64,000 nucleotides of DNA, from NCBI GenBank assembly GCA_956465555.1, contig OY101121.1, positions 1,512,722 through 1,576,721 of the forward strand, in the 5' to 3' direction. The notes below the pieces were generated by a model that was not told the DNA's origin, made no database searches, and worked only from the letters and a program-made list of their open reading frames with translations. Every line of letters begins with the position of its first letter. The first letter of the stretch is position 1. The position numbers were made by a program, and so were the translations under genes. This document shows positions 52,782 through 63,106 of this stretch, piece by piece. This DNA is from Nitzschia sp. pyKryTriq1. Lineage: Eukaryota > Bacillariophyta > Bacillariophyceae > Bacillariales > Bacillariaceae.

Positions 52782-52977
52782 ACTACACGATGAGAGGATG
52801 AATACGATGGTTAGGAACAACCCTGAAATGAAGGGCAGCTACAATTCTTCGCGACGACATGAAAGCCGCCGAAGAGTTTTAGAAACGAAAATATTTTTGG
52901 GGTCATCACTATGTTAAAACAAAGAGGAGGCACCGCTGTGGTCGAGCGATCCAGAACATTATGCTATGAACTTCTTG

Positions 52978-54072
52978 CTATGATGCGTTGGGCTGGGGTG
53001 AGGATGCAGATTTCCTCTTGGCTTCCGCATCGCCCTCCTCTCCAGATTTGCCATCGCTTTTCTGCGATTCCGAGCCAGCCATTGACGCACCATCTTCGGT
53101 TCCATTTTCCTCTGCTTGAGAGGCAAGATTTTCCGCTCCCTCATCATCTTCGGCATCCCCATCATCATCGGAGGGTTCTTCGCCTTGATCTTCAAGAGCC
53201 TCCTTGCCTGAAATGTGGAAGTTCCACCCCTCAAGGGGGCGTACCAAGTCTTTGAGTAATAACGTATCGTCGTCTTCCTCCTCACCATGTTTTTGAAAGT
53301 CGGGGACATCGCCAAGTTTTTCTTGGTAGTATTCTTCTTCTTCATCTATTGAGTCATATGATTCGTCATCGTCCTCCTCGAGTGGGTTCGATGTACCTGA
53401 CGATTTTATGCCATTGACTGCCGTCTCGTCATCTTCCTTCTTTTTTTTCTTCTTCTTGTTTTTGTCGTCTGGATCTACCTTGGATGCCCCGCCACCCTTC
53501 TTCAAGGCCTCCGCAGTTAATATTGTTTTGAGATGTACCTTTTCCCGGGCTTCCTCTAGCTCCTCCTTTCGACGCTTGCGGTCGTCGGTATCAGCTTCAT
53601 AATGCTGCATGTGACGTTTTCGATGACGGGCGGCTTCCCTTGCCATTTCAGCTCCTTTCAGTCGATGATCGCGACAAGCAACAGCTTGTTGTAGCACTGT
53701 TGCTAGAAACCTATCGGCAGATGCAGATATAGCGGCCGCAACCGTATCATCAAGATATCCCACGCCCTGCCGTTGAAGCATCCGCCTCGAGAGCGCCGTA
53801 GGAACTGTCGGTCCGCTTGACGCATCAGCCGTAGGATGCAAATCGTCACGCCTTTGTAACCGATGAATGAAACGCTGTATTTGAGCATCCTCCGACAACA
53901 CTTGGGCAGTTGCCACTTCCTCGGGAGTCTGCGACACGGCAGCTGCTTTGGGGCTTTGCAGGTTTCCCTTCCCAGGCGATCTGGCAACGCTATGCATTGA
54001 CGCCGCCGGCGATGCCCCGGCTGGCGGTAGCCCCAGCTTCGCCCGTTGGAGTTCGATCATTCGCTCACTCAT
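52978..54072 (-). CDS. Nuclear protein, possible histone-fold TAF (TAF10-like)
   Basis: 364 residues from an ATG at 54072 (MSERMIELQRAKLGLPP). The segment SRRMLQRQGVGYLDD, then AAISASADRFLATVLQQAV with a following basic helix (REAARHRKRHMQHY), looks like a histone-fold helix 2 and could place it with TFIID/SAGA subunits such as TAF10. After it come a Lys run (KKKKKKKED, nuclear-type) and a long Glu/Asp/Ser tail. A short LLLKDLVRPLEGWNF motif near residue 275 may be a conserved interaction segment. The family call is tentative; a nuclear chromatin or transcription role is inferred from composition. Confidence 0.55.
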   Translation of the reverse strand: MSERMIELQRAKLGLPPAGASPAASMHSVARSPGKGNLQSPKAAAVSQTPEEVATAQVLSEDAQIQRFIHRLQRRDDLHPTADASSGPTVPTALSRRMLQRQGVGYLDDTVAAAISASADRFLATVLQQAVACRDHRLKGAEMAREAARHRKRHMQHYEADTDDRKRRKEELEEAREKVHLKTILTAEALKKGGGASKVDPDDKNKKKKKKKEDDETAVNGIKSSGTSNPLEEDDDESYDSIDEEEEYYQEKLGDVPDFQKHGEEEDDDTLLLKDLVRPLEGWNFHISGKEALEDQGEEPSDDDGDAEDDEGAENLASQAEENGTEDGASMAGSESQKSDGKSGEEGDAEAKRKSASSPQPNAS

Positions 54073-55592
54073 TATGGAAGTTACTTCTTGGGTACAAGCT
54101 TTGCTTTGGTATTGTGTTTGTTGATATTCCCGATCCCCTGCAAAGAGTTATGTGCTAACCTCTCCGCGTTGTCGTTGCTCTGAATGATTCTGTCGGATTC
54201 AATCAAAAAAAGTATACACCACACTCCTCACCATTCTACGAAAAACGACTCTTTCTTTGATCACTCCCAATGGATCGATGCCAAGTCTTTTGCTGCCGAT
54301 GATCACAAATGAAAGTCTGGAGATCCAATCGATGACGCTCCCTCCAATGAACTCAGTATATCTTTGTGAATATCCCTACGTTTCAACTTTCAACCTACGG
54401 GCCTCGTCTCCTCTCTAGAGTAGCCAGGTGGTCAAGAGTACAGTCCAAGCAATACAAGTAACAATTGGCCGGGCTTTGTTGTTGGGATGGAAACGCCGTG
54501 GTCATAATATGTGGCTATCGGCTCTCATCATCCTCTTCGTTCCAGTAGAGGACATGGACATGTTGTCGCCATCGCGCTTCGCGCTGCAACCACGGCCGCG
54601 CGCCGATGATGCGATCGGAAATCCAAAGATGGGAGCCGAGAGCCGACGAATGAAAACAGGCCTTCGCGCGAGCCCGCGCAGAAACAAATCGTCTCACGCT
54701 GGCCTGCCTGGCGGCCGCACGCCAAAAAGTACTGTACAAGTACCGTGTACCGGTACCGAACCGGTACTTGTGCGGTAGACTACTGGTACTGTGTTAGTGT
54801 TGTTCATGTCTCAGTTTTTTTAAAAAAAACTATACTGCCCGCCCAGCTGTACTCAAAGAGTACAGCTCTACTCACTTTACTTTACTCTACTCTAGCTAGT
54901 AGAGTCTTTCGATTTTTGTATTGAGTTTTCCCAACTGATCCTACCCTTAGACTTTTACTCTATGGTTGAAGGATCGCTTCTATTGTCTTGCCAGCGGTCA
55001 TTCGAGAGAGAGAGAGTTGTACGCAAGAAGATTCAAGGTTCAGTGGTCGTTGGTCGTCCACCCGCAAAGTGCTTCCAACTACTCTGGCCAATCTAGTACC
55101 ATGAAGGTCACGGGTTTTGTACATCTTCCCAGGAACCCAAAACTCTACAGCAAAGAGAAGTGTCTACTCCTATCGGAGTCGGCACGTATACTTGTTTGAT
55201 CACTACTACCAGTACTCAAGGATCGATATCTTCTTCCTCAAAGGCATCACAAGGCAGTCCGTTGTCCTCTATATGATCCTCATAAAAATAAAGATGTGCA
55301 AGTTTGGCTTCGTCCGGTCCACAAGCACTCATCATGGACAACCAAAGGTCTGCCAATGGTCGCTTTTTGTTATCAGAGGAGGTTATGTCAAGCTCACATA
55401 TTCCGGTAAGTGCAATCTCTGGAGGACCACGGACTGGTATCCAAAAGCCTTGAGCAATCTCATTTTGTAGCTGTCCAAGATGCCACGTCGAGGCCCCAAC
55501 AAAAAAGGAAACATCATCTGGAAATTAACAATAATAATACAAATAAATGCATGTATGTGAGCCTCCATTCATTCATAATAATAATAGGCACT
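54073..55592. other. Intergenic, 1.5 kb, no gene supported
   Basis: TACCGGTA at 54748-54755 with nearby GTAC repeats, a run of T then A at 54815-54830, CTAG/ACTTTACTCTAC repeats near 54870-54905, and an ATT/AAT-rich patch at 55520-55590. Short frames lack domain signal. Confidence 0.5.
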
Positions 55593-56768
55593 TCAAAAGA
55601 CACTGCCACGCCACGCGGCCTTCGTACCGCGATCTATGTGTTCTTCTTCCACCGCTGTCATGGCTTTGAAAATTTCTCCTTGAAAATAGGTCGCGCGGTC
55701 GGAGAATAGCACTGTACTCGTCTCATCTCCCTCTGGTACCATTGGGATGAGTCTACCGCCCATTGGATTCTCGTTGCCGCCTCCTTCCGGACTCGCAGGC
55801 ACAGAATGTAACATTTGAAGAGCCACATGGACAGGACCACCTTCTCTGACAATAACATCTCCAAAGACTTCCGCAAGTTTCCCTGGTAACATGTGCTCCT
55901 CAAATGCGTCTTTGAGTGTTCGATTCTTTCCTGTTTCAGTATTTACACTGGGTCGATTGACAATGAGGCCATACGTCTGTTGGCCTTTGAGTAGATTTCG
56001 TTTCGACGCACTCTCCTCGTCTTCATCCCCACCAGCCACTTTTTTGTTGTCCTCTTCATGTTCGAGTATACAAATAACTGTTTTCGAAAAATAGGAATTG
56101 TTCATGTGTGGATGTGAAAGGAGAAAGGCACCTGGTCGCAAATAGGCCGACGAGGGCGTAAATGGCAGTTTCGATACATGCCAGGCCGCTTGATGCGGAA
56201 GGGGGTCGGGAGAAGTAGTCTCCAAATGATCCAAATACGAAAGCTTTTTGTTGAGTTCACGAAGTGAAATAAATGCGACTTTCCGCCTAGTAGCTGGATT
56301 GAAATGTATCGATTGGCAGGATGGTCCATCGCGGAATTCTCGTCGAATCACATTCCAAAGTATCGTTGGATCAACGAGCGAAGGCCAACTAGATTTCAGA
56401 ACTCCGTTTTGATCGCCAGCACACACAACCTCTCGAAGAAGCCGTCGAAAGAGTCTTTGGGGTGTTCGATTTGGGGGGATAACTTCTTTGGAGTTATTGT
56501 GGTCGCTGCTATTGCTCGATGATATGCCACTGCCTGATATTGGATAACGAACGCTCAAATCTCGGGCTCGATCTGGAACCTTTGCCTTGGGAGCGGCAGA
56601 TACGAAGGCTTGCCAATCCGAAATATGATCATCGATGCCCGTGCGACTGATCAGGCAGTTCATCACCCTGGCATGGGGAGACGGTGCAGTGAATGGCTTG
56701 GCTGCGCGAAGTAAATTGCGATAGAGCCTTAGGATGACCACCGACGGAAGCTTGGGAGATGACGCCAT
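55593..56768 (-). CDS. LYR-motif / AlgH (UPF0301, DUF179) fusion
   Basis: 391 residues from the ATG at 56768 (MASSPKLPS); the longer frame to 56930 adds a poor leader. Residues 10-26 read VVILRLYRNLLRAAKPF, a Complex-I-LYR-type motif with the Leu-Tyr-Arg and the distal Phe. A second such motif, RLFRRLLREV, follows near 103. Then comes the AlgH/YqgE domain: LRPGAFLLSHPHM, SKTVICILEH, YGLIVNRPS, and VREGGPVHVALQMLHSVP, the usual Gly-Gly-Pro motif of the family. LYR proteins bind acyl carrier protein and act in Fe-S or respiratory-complex assembly, mostly in mitochondria; AlgH function is poorly known. A fusion suggests an organelle assembly role (inference). Head-to-head with the glycosyltransferase gene (479 bp). 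Confidence 0.8.
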   Translation of the reverse strand: MASSPKLPSVVILRLYRNLLRAAKPFTAPSPHARVMNCLISRTGIDDHISDWQAFVSAAPKAKVPDRARDLSVRYPISGSGISSSNSSDHNNSKEVIPPNRTPQRLFRRLLREVVCAGDQNGVLKSSWPSLVDPTILWNVIRREFRDGPSCQSIHFNPATRRKVAFISLRELNKKLSYLDHLETTSPDPLPHQAAWHVSKLPFTPSSAYLRPGAFLLSHPHMNNSYFSKTVICILEHEEDNKKVAGGDEDEESASKRNLLKGQQTYGLIVNRPSVNTETGKNRTLKDAFEEHMLPGKLAEVFGDVIVREGGPVHVALQMLHSVPASPEGGGNENPMGGRLIPMVPEGDETSTVLFSDRATYFQGEIFKAMTAVEEEHIDRGTKAAWRGSVF

Positions 56769-57247
56769 CGCGACAACACAATTGCAATGAAGATGTGCCC
56801 CTCTTCCAATACCTCGATACAAGTAGTGAATCAAATCTGTGCAGGTATCGATGAAAGACGGAGAGTAGAAAGAGGGACAAATAAGAGATGAAGACAATAA
56901 CATATGCGAGGAGCGAGGAATGAGGATCATGATGTTTTTTATGTGAGTATTGCGCGCGCACTGTGGGACGACTAATCCGATTCGTTCTGGACCACACGAA
57001 AACAGCTCACACGAATGAACGATCGAGCGCCGAAAAGAGGAGACTGATGCGCTGAATGAGCGCTCATCTCTTCAACTCTATTCTGCGGCGACCCGCAATA
57101 ACTTTCCGTTCTGGAGCATCCCCAGTACGTTACATCTAATGCATACCGGTACATCTTCTAAAAGGCAACGGGCTCTGAGCACTGTTGCACAAGCTGTACC
57201 AGTAACAAGTATGTACCGATAGACCACAATATACTCGCAGGCGGACG
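56769..57247. promoter_or_regulatory. Bidirectional promoter region (AlgH / GT)
   Basis: 479 bp between divergent starts; TACCGGTA at 57144-57151, 97 bp before the GT ATG. The first part may also be read-through of the AlgH leader. Confidence 0.5.
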
Positions 57248-58513
57248 ATGACTCCATCTCAGAGAAGACGACAACTTGGGGAGACTACTTTTGGCGGCTG
57301 GGGGTCACCTGGAAAAACCAGAAGAATACGGAGCATTTATTTCGGGGCGACTCTACTCTTCGTCGTGGTGTTCCACTTGTTTTCGTCGTCGTCATCGTCG
57401 TCATTGTCATCATCATCATCATCGTCAAGCACAAATACTGTTGAATTATTAGACAATGATCTGGCAATACAACCGCCCGACCCAAATCCATCGACAACAA
57501 CCAAGGTCCTCTTGTACATCACAACCTTGTATTCTGATACACACCGTCGGTATCTCGACTGCTGCTGGCCCACACTTTTGAAGCAGTCCAAATTATTGAA
57601 GAATTCTCATGTAATGATATTTTCCAATAACTTGACCGATATGAATACGCAGGACACGGACTACCTGAAGAGTGTTCAAGAGCTATTTCTTTCACACGGT
57701 GTTCCTTCCCTGGAATTCAAATTCGCGAATGGAACTCCCGAGCTGGAAATGCTGAAACAAATATCGATCGAAGCCAAGCTCAATCGTGACATGAACACCA
57801 ATTTAAAACAGTGGGGCGCCAACATGGCCTTGAGTATCGCCTTCTCCAATGGGTGGTTCAAACCTTACGATTGGGTTGTCCGTGTCAATCCGGATGTTTT
57901 GATACGCAAAAGCGATTTTATAGTTGATTATTTGGAGGACGACTCGGTCGATGCTGTTTTGGCAATTTGTGGAGCGAAGATCAATACAGATTTCATAGCA
58001 ATGCGACCACGTGCTATGAAGCCCACATCTTTTTCTAGGATGTACAATAATTCTGCTCTAACATTCAATCACGAAGTGACAGCAAAGAAGAATTTCCTTC
58101 CTGTGCTCAAGTCGAAGCGCTTCGTCCGTGTTCCCGACCTGGATCCAATGGAGGGCAAGTGTCGGGTTCGTGGTGATCACGCACCCGTGTATCATGCGCA
58201 TGATAGTAAGTCCTTTTGTGGTTGTGTCTACTGATATCCGACTACTTGACTCCTGAGGTGTGGTGATCCTAATCTTTGAATCTTGACCAACATCAGGCTG
58301 CCTAAAAGATGACGCTACTATGGTTTGCAACGCTCTTGAGAACTGGAACGTGATATGAATGAGAAGAAGAACCAATCATCCAACATTTTCGTAGGATGGA
58401 AGCAGACAAATATGGTAGCAAAAACGAATGTACGCTTCATCAATCACGTTCGAAAGTGGCACGAATGCAACGTTACAGTAACACCACCTCTCGAACTCTC
58501 GTTTCGACGATAA
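57248..58513 (+). CDS. Type II membrane glycosyltransferase-like protein
   Basis: Two exons, 57248-58205 and 58395-58513, give 358 residues. The splice (GATA|GTAAGT ... TTCGTAG|GA) extends HAPVYHAHD into RWKQTNMVAK and a Cys-containing C-terminus, whereas unspliced reading stops soon after. A basic N-terminal tail, one membrane segment (IYFGATLLFVVVFHLF) and a long poly-Ser stem precede a catalytic-looking domain: KVLLYITTLYS, HVMIFSNNLTD, then the DxD-like YDWVVRVNPDVLI. This fits nucleotide-sugar-dependent Golgi enzymes common in stramenopiles; donor and acceptor are unknown. It converges on the bromodomain gene with 55 bp between stops. Confidence 0.7.
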
Positions 58514-58568
58514 TATCTTGGATAATATCTTGGAAGGAGTTTCCATGTTTTTATAAAAATAATTCAGA

Positions 58569-59672
58569 CTATGATTTTTGAGCTTGTTGACGCTGTTGGA
58601 TTTGCTGCCAAACTCGTTTCACAATCTTGTCATGGCGTTTCTTCATTTCCTCCGCGGCATGCCGATACGGGTTCCCCGGGTCACTGTTGTATTTGACCGC
58701 GTTTTCGATCATGAGATCTACATCTGCAAAGAAAGCTTGAAGGGTCGTATATTGCATTTTCTGAACTCTGTTTTGAATGTACGTCAAGTTCATTGGTGTC
58801 GTGATGATATCAAAGTAGTCGGGTGCCCCAATACTCGCACAGTTGTCTCTGTCAATGACGATTCGGAACGGATTGGTTCCACCCAACTCTGGAAATTCCA
58901 TGTCCCACAACTTTTTGAAGACTGGCTCAATGATTTTCTGTATGGCTTGCTGAGGACTTTCCGCCTTTCTGCGGAGGGCCGCAGCACTTTCTTCCTCGCG
59001 TCGACGCCGTTCGTCTTCCTCCCGCCTCTTTCTACTTTCTTCCCACTGACGTGCTTGCTCTCTTTGACGCTCCAGTTCAGCTCGTTGTCGAGCTTGTTCT
59101 GCTTGTTCCCTAGCAGACCCGCTATTGATGGGCGACTTACTTCGAAGTTTCTTTTCATTGCTCATCTGCAGAGACACGGCGATACCATCCAAATGACGTT
59201 TACGCTCGGGATGCATAGCTTGAGACGCCAGAGTCGCCTCCAGTAGGGGTACTTGTTCGTGCTCTTTTGCTTCACGCAATGTAAAAGCAGACCTCATGGC
59301 ATCTTCCTCCAGGGGCTTGCGCTGCGAAATTCGATCAAAGGGATCCTTGCCTTGCACGACTAGATTATATCTCTCCACCTTTTCTCGTAGACGGCTGCCA
59401 ATTCGCTTGTAAAACCTGTCTTTGGAAAGAACTGGAGTGCGGCTGGTCAAGCTACGACTGACCACCAGCTTCTTGTAGGTAGGATCCAAAGGCTCTCGAC
59501 GATTGATTTGTTGCATTTCCAGTCGGAGCTGTCGTCGCAAGTCATCTTCGCTGGAAGCGGTTGCTGTTGCTGTTGTTGCTGCTGCCGCGGCGGTAGAAGA
59601 AGTTGAGTCTGCAATCGAGGAGGTGACGGCTGGGTCCACCACCACCTTCGCTGGAGAAACCGAAGTCGACAT
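58569..59672 (-). CDS. Bromodomain protein
   Basis: 367 residues, single exon, ATG at 59672. An Ala/Thr-rich N-terminus is followed by a charged stretch (LRREKVERYNLVV-like), then a long Arg/Glu/Gln helical coil (QARQRAELERQREQARQWEE). The bromodomain occupies about 250-355: IEPVFKKLWDMEF, ITTPMNLTYIQNRVQ (ZA loop and helix A), VDLMIENAVKYNSDPGNPYR with the acetyl-lysine-binding Asn, and KRHDKIVKRVWQQI. Bromodomain proteins read acetylated histones; here a nuclear adaptor role in chromatin or a transcription complex is likely. No other reader or catalytic domain is seen. Confidence 0.9.
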   Translation of the reverse strand: MSTSVSPAKVVVDPAVTSSIADSTSSTAAAAATTATATASSEDDLRRQLRLEMQQINRREPLDPTYKKLVVSRSLTSRTPVLSKDRFYKRIGSRLREKVERYNLVVQGKDPFDRISQRKPLEEDAMRSAFTLREAKEHEQVPLLEATLASQAMHPERKRHLDGIAVSLQMSNEKKLRSKSPINSGSAREQAEQARQRAELERQREQARQWEESRKRREEDERRRREEESAAALRRKAESPQQAIQKIIEPVFKKLWDMEFPELGGTNPFRIVIDRDNCASIGAPDYFDIITTPMNLTYIQNRVQKMQYTTLQAFFADVDLMIENAVKYNSDPGNPYRHAAEEMKKRHDKIVKRVWQQIQQRQQAQKS

Positions 59673-60179
59673 TTCACGCGGAAAGTGTCAATGACAGTAT
59701 TCTCTTGCTATACGTCTAATGACGACGGACGAAGAGATTATTATATGATCACCATCATCGTTGAGGGGATCCCAAATAATCATCTCGTATCTCGTCGCGT
59801 GTTAAAATCCGTGAGTTCTAGGCAGTGGCTAGCGGCTCAGGGATTCGGGCTAAAGGACTAATTTGACTGTGGGTTAACGAAGTGCGCTAACATAAATTAA
59901 TGAGCTCTTGCTCTAACTGATGAAATGAACTTTTGTTCATTTCTACTTTTCTTGAATCGTTGACATGTATTTCGATAGAAGTCTGTGGGCTTCTTATAGT
60001 TTCTTGGAGGATCATAGACTGTCTCAGAGAGTCTTAGAATGAATCTCTGGGTCGTGATCGAAACGTGCGTCGTGCGTGATCGTGCGTAATTGCGAACGCT
60101 GGTCGCGTCCGTCCGTCGTTCCGTGGACGTTCGATGTAGTTATTCGAACACTCCCTCTCGCGAGTAGGCAGTGAGTCGA
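59673..60179. other. Intergenic; probable 3' LTR of the Copia remnant
   Basis: On the minus strand, downstream of the RNase H frame, a purine-rich tract (GAGAGGGAG) is followed at about 60150 by TGTTCGAATAAC, the expected start of a Copia 3' LTR. The LTR end is not resolved (somewhere near 59,900) and no matching 5' LTR was found. Confidence 0.45.
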
Positions 60180-61173
60180 TTACCATCCGTTCATGCTCTT
60201 TCGGTGACGCTTGAAATCCGGCTCGTTCAGCGGTTTGGTCAGTATGTCCGCCGGTTGGTCGTAGGTACCAATAGGATGGATTGAGATCCAACCCTTCGTT
60301 ACGTAGCTTCGAAAGTGGAAGAGTTTGTTGTTGAGGAATTTGGTTTGGGGGCGGAACTTGTGGTATCGTGCGATCTCGATAGCCCCGGAATTATCCTCAA
60401 ACACCTTGCAGTGCACCTTGGTGCGCGAAGTGTTTATCTCGAAACCACGCTTCTTCATTTCCCTCAATAAGCTAATAATTGGGATGGCTTCTCGGAGGGC
60501 ATATGATAAGCCGGTGATTTCGCTTTCTGTTGAAGATAAGGCGATTTCTTGTTGCAGTGTAGACTTCCATGCGATGGGAATTCCCGCGTAGCAAATGAAA
60601 TAACCGTGTCGTGATCGCGCGGTGGAACGATCTTTACCTGCAAGTTCCGGATCCCAATTTCCTGCGAAGTCTGCATCGACGTAGACCTCTAGTGATTTCG
60701 TTGCATCGGGTCTGAGAATTGTGCCCTCATTTTTCGTTGCCTTTAAGTAACGGCCAATCCATTTAACGGCTTTTGCGTGCTCCATTCTTGGCTCTTGGGC
60801 GAAGCGCGCACATGGACCTTGGTTCGTTTGACATAACCGTATATGCCCCCGGCCACTTGTTGCTCGATCTCCAATTCCATCGCCTGTTGAAAGTGCTGCC
60901 AGTCGGGCTGCCTCATTGCCTCATGATAGTACAGAGTATCGGGGTCAGCTTTTGCTTTGAAGGCGTAAATCTCTTCCAGTAGATCATCGTTCCTCGGGAA
61001 TTGAGCTTGGAGGGAGAAGATTTCATTCTTATCTTCCGTGCTTGCTTCGATTTCCGTGGTCATTGCTTCGATTAGTCTTTGCACTGGTTGTCGACGTCGG
61101 TCACTTGATCGAGTCCTTGTTGGTAGCTCCACTGTTCGTGCGGGTTCGCCATCCTCGTTGCTTGGATGTGCCC
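60180..61173 (-). mobile_element. Ty1/Copia-like retrotransposon remnant
   Basis: Two minus-strand frames belong to one polyprotein. 60743-61132 (open further to about 61173) has the integrase-RT linker and start of reverse transcriptase (KADPDTLYYHEAMRQPDWQ, then QQVAGGIYGYVKRTKV). 60180-60785 is the connection/RNase H part (MEHAKAVKWIGRYL, YVDADFAGNW, STARSRHGYFICYAG, ALSSTESEITGLSYALREA, KVFEDNSGAIEIA, DILTKPLNEPDF), with the RNase H Asp/Glu/Asp residues visible. The RT core with Y-x-D-D is missing: the polyprotein jumps from the first frame to the second near 60780, so a large internal deletion has removed most of RT and, upstream, gag/protease/integrase. The copy is dead on its own. Confidence 0.85.
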
Positions 61174-61385
61174 TGAGACGAAAGTTTACTTCACTTTACT
61201 TTACTTGAGAGAGGTTCGTGCATCGGAAGATCAGACGAACTACTAGCAAAGATCCAATTCCAACAAATGGAGTTATCAAAGATAGAATAACATTGTCATA
61301 ATCTCGAGTTTGAGACGAAAGTTTACTTCACTTTACTTTACTTGAGAGAGGTTCGTGCATCGGAAGATCAGACGAACTACTAGCA
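61174..61385. repeat. 75-bp direct repeat (two copies, 137-bp period)
   Basis: 61174-61248 and 61311-61385 both read TGAGACGAAAGTTTACTTCA...CTACTAGCA, apparently identical. The first copy abuts the Copia remnant. Confidence 0.9.
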
Positions 61386-61927
61386 TTACTACACGATACG
61401 GGACTGAGGAAGTAGTCCCACGAGTCATCATCAGCTGACGAAGAACAGACTACGGAGATTTCAACATCCGTCCTCGCGGCGCACTGCGATTTCTTTATTG
61501 GATCTTCGGACATAATGGATTGATTGTTTGGATCGGATCGATCGAAGGGGGGAGAAAGAAGCGTCTGTCCCTCTGCCCTTCGACTTCTCCATGGCGCGAT
61601 CTTTGAAGCAAGACGTCACCTACGTACGTGTGATGTCTGCGCGCTGCGCGTTTTGAGCGTTGAGAAAGCGCGTCAAACAACGGACGAAGAAAAAAGATCG
61701 GCAACCGCTCGTGCGGTGGCCGATGATGATGATGGATCTGGATCGAGATGATGATTCTCGCTCGGATCCAATAAGGCTGGGCCATGGAACAGTTCCTCGT
61801 CGTCGTCGATGATTTTAATTTTCGACGATAGTTCTACAGGCTTCCCATTTTCGCATCAAGATATCGTCTGCTATCGGCGGTCACTACAAATACAGCACCC
61901 CCCCCCCCTCTAGCATCAACCTTGAAC
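61386..61927. other. Intergenic, upstream of transaldolase
   Basis: A 61-codon minus-strand frame with a good ATG (61513, MSEDPIKKSQ) reads into the 75-bp repeat; it could be the start of a gene broken by the Copia insertion but has no recognised domain. A short C run lies just before the transaldolase leader at 61901. Confidence 0.4.
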
Positions 61928-63106
61928 ATGCGAATCCTCCTCCCGTCTATCGCCTTCTCGGCAACCTTCCTGAGCCACCATTCTGCCGTCAACGCATTCA
62001 GTACGCTCCATGTCAGTGGTGTGTCTCAGTCACTGGCGGCATCTCGTCTCCGTGCGGTATCCGTGGCAGCAGCTACGGCGCTAGACGAATTGTCCACAAT
62101 GACTACACTATCTATTGACAGCGCCGACTTGGATGTGGTCGAGAAGTTTGCCAAGGCGGGCTTGATCACCGATGCCACTACCAACCCTCTCTTTGTGTCG
62201 CAAGCGGGCGCCAGTGGAGATAAACGATACGAGGATATGGTATTCGATGCTATCATGTATGCCAAAGAGAAGAGAGGTGGAGGAGATTCGCCGTTGCCCG
62301 ACTTTGAACCCGAGCTAAATATTGCTATGGACAAGCTGGCCGTCAATTTGGGAGCCAAACTCTTGAGTTTTGTTCCTGGAAAGGTGTCCACCGAAGTCGA
62401 CGTTCGATTGAGCTACGACACCCAAGGAACTATTGAACGGGCGAAGAGTATTATTGACATGTACGCGGAAATGGGTGTAGACAAGAGCCGTGTCTTGATC
62501 AAGATTGCTGGTACCTGGGAGGGCATTCAGGCCGCCAAGGAGCTAGAAAAGCTCGGCATTCAAACCAACATTACATTGATCTTTTCTTTCTTGCAGGCAG
62601 CAGCAGCTGCTCAAGCCGGTTGCTACCTTATCTCGCCCTTCCCGGGACGAATTTTGGATTGGCACAAGGCCAAGGGTGGCAAACAAAGCTACCATCCCAC
62701 CGCAGACCCCGGTGTGCTTTCGGTGAAGCGAATGTACGGATACTTTCGCAAGTATGGCTACAAGACTATCTGCATGCCAGCGTCTTGGCGACCTTCGAGA
62801 GGTGCGGCGGTCGCAGGCAGTGACGTCGACGAGATCTTGGCCCTCGCAGGGGTTGACGAAATGACTATTCCTCCTGCCCTTCTCGAGTCTCTAATGTCTC
62901 GCGGCGCTGGAGATATTGTCCGGGAATGCGACCCCAAAGCGGACGCCGCCGTCTGCTGTGAACCTGACTTCAAGCTAGACGAAGACACCTACAAGGCTTA
63001 CTGGGATACTGATGCTTGTGGTAAAGACAAATTGGAAGAAGGAATTCAAGCATTTACCAAGAGTGTTGACGAGCTTCGTGAAGTGCTCATCTCCAAATTT
63101 GGTTAA
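61928..63106 (+). CDS. Plastid-targeted transaldolase
   Basis: 392 residues from the ATG at 61928. The leader MRILLPSIAFSATFLSHHSAVNAF ends in a signal peptide with Phe at the expected cleavage site (VNA-F), followed by a Ser/Ala/Arg-rich transit-like stretch, which is the diatom bipartite plastid presequence. The catalytic domain is a class I TIM barrel: LDVVEKFAKAGLITDATTNPLF at its start, STEVDVRLSYDT, the Schiff-base Lys in RVLIKIAGTWEG, TNITLIFSFLQAAAAA, LISPFPGRILDWH. It interconverts sedoheptulose-7-phosphate, glyceraldehyde-3-phosphate, erythrose-4-phosphate and fructose-6-phosphate in plastid sugar-phosphate metabolism. No intron. Confidence 0.93.
   Translation: MRILLPSIAFSATFLSHHSAVNAFSTLHVSGVSQSLAASRLRAVSVAAATALDELSTMTTLSIDSADLDVVEKFAKAGLITDATTNPLFVSQAGASGDKRYEDMVFDAIMYAKEKRGGGDSPLPDFEPELNIAMDKLAVNLGAKLLSFVPGKVSTEVDVRLSYDTQGTIERAKSIIDMYAEMGVDKSRVLIKIAGTWEGIQAAKELEKLGIQTNITLIFSFLQAAAAAQAGCYLISPFPGRILDWHKAKGGKQSYHPTADPGVLSVKRMYGYFRKYGYKTICMPASWRPSRGAAVAGSDVDEILALAGVDEMTIPPALLESLMSRGAGDIVRECDPKADAAVCCEPDFKLDEDTYKAYWDTDACGKDKLEEGIQAFTKSVDELREVLISKFG

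Larger units (their letters stand above)
51987..52977. other. Region right of the array: doubtful ORF and hairpins
   Basis: Holds a 150-codon plus-strand open frame (52135-52587, below) and a group of inverted repeats at 52672-52781. The remainder shows nothing recognisable. Confidence 0.45.

Noticed and set aside
54966-55470. Short plus-strand frames (77 and 117 codons)
   Set aside because: Overlapping frames in AT-rich intergenic sequence with no conserved motif.
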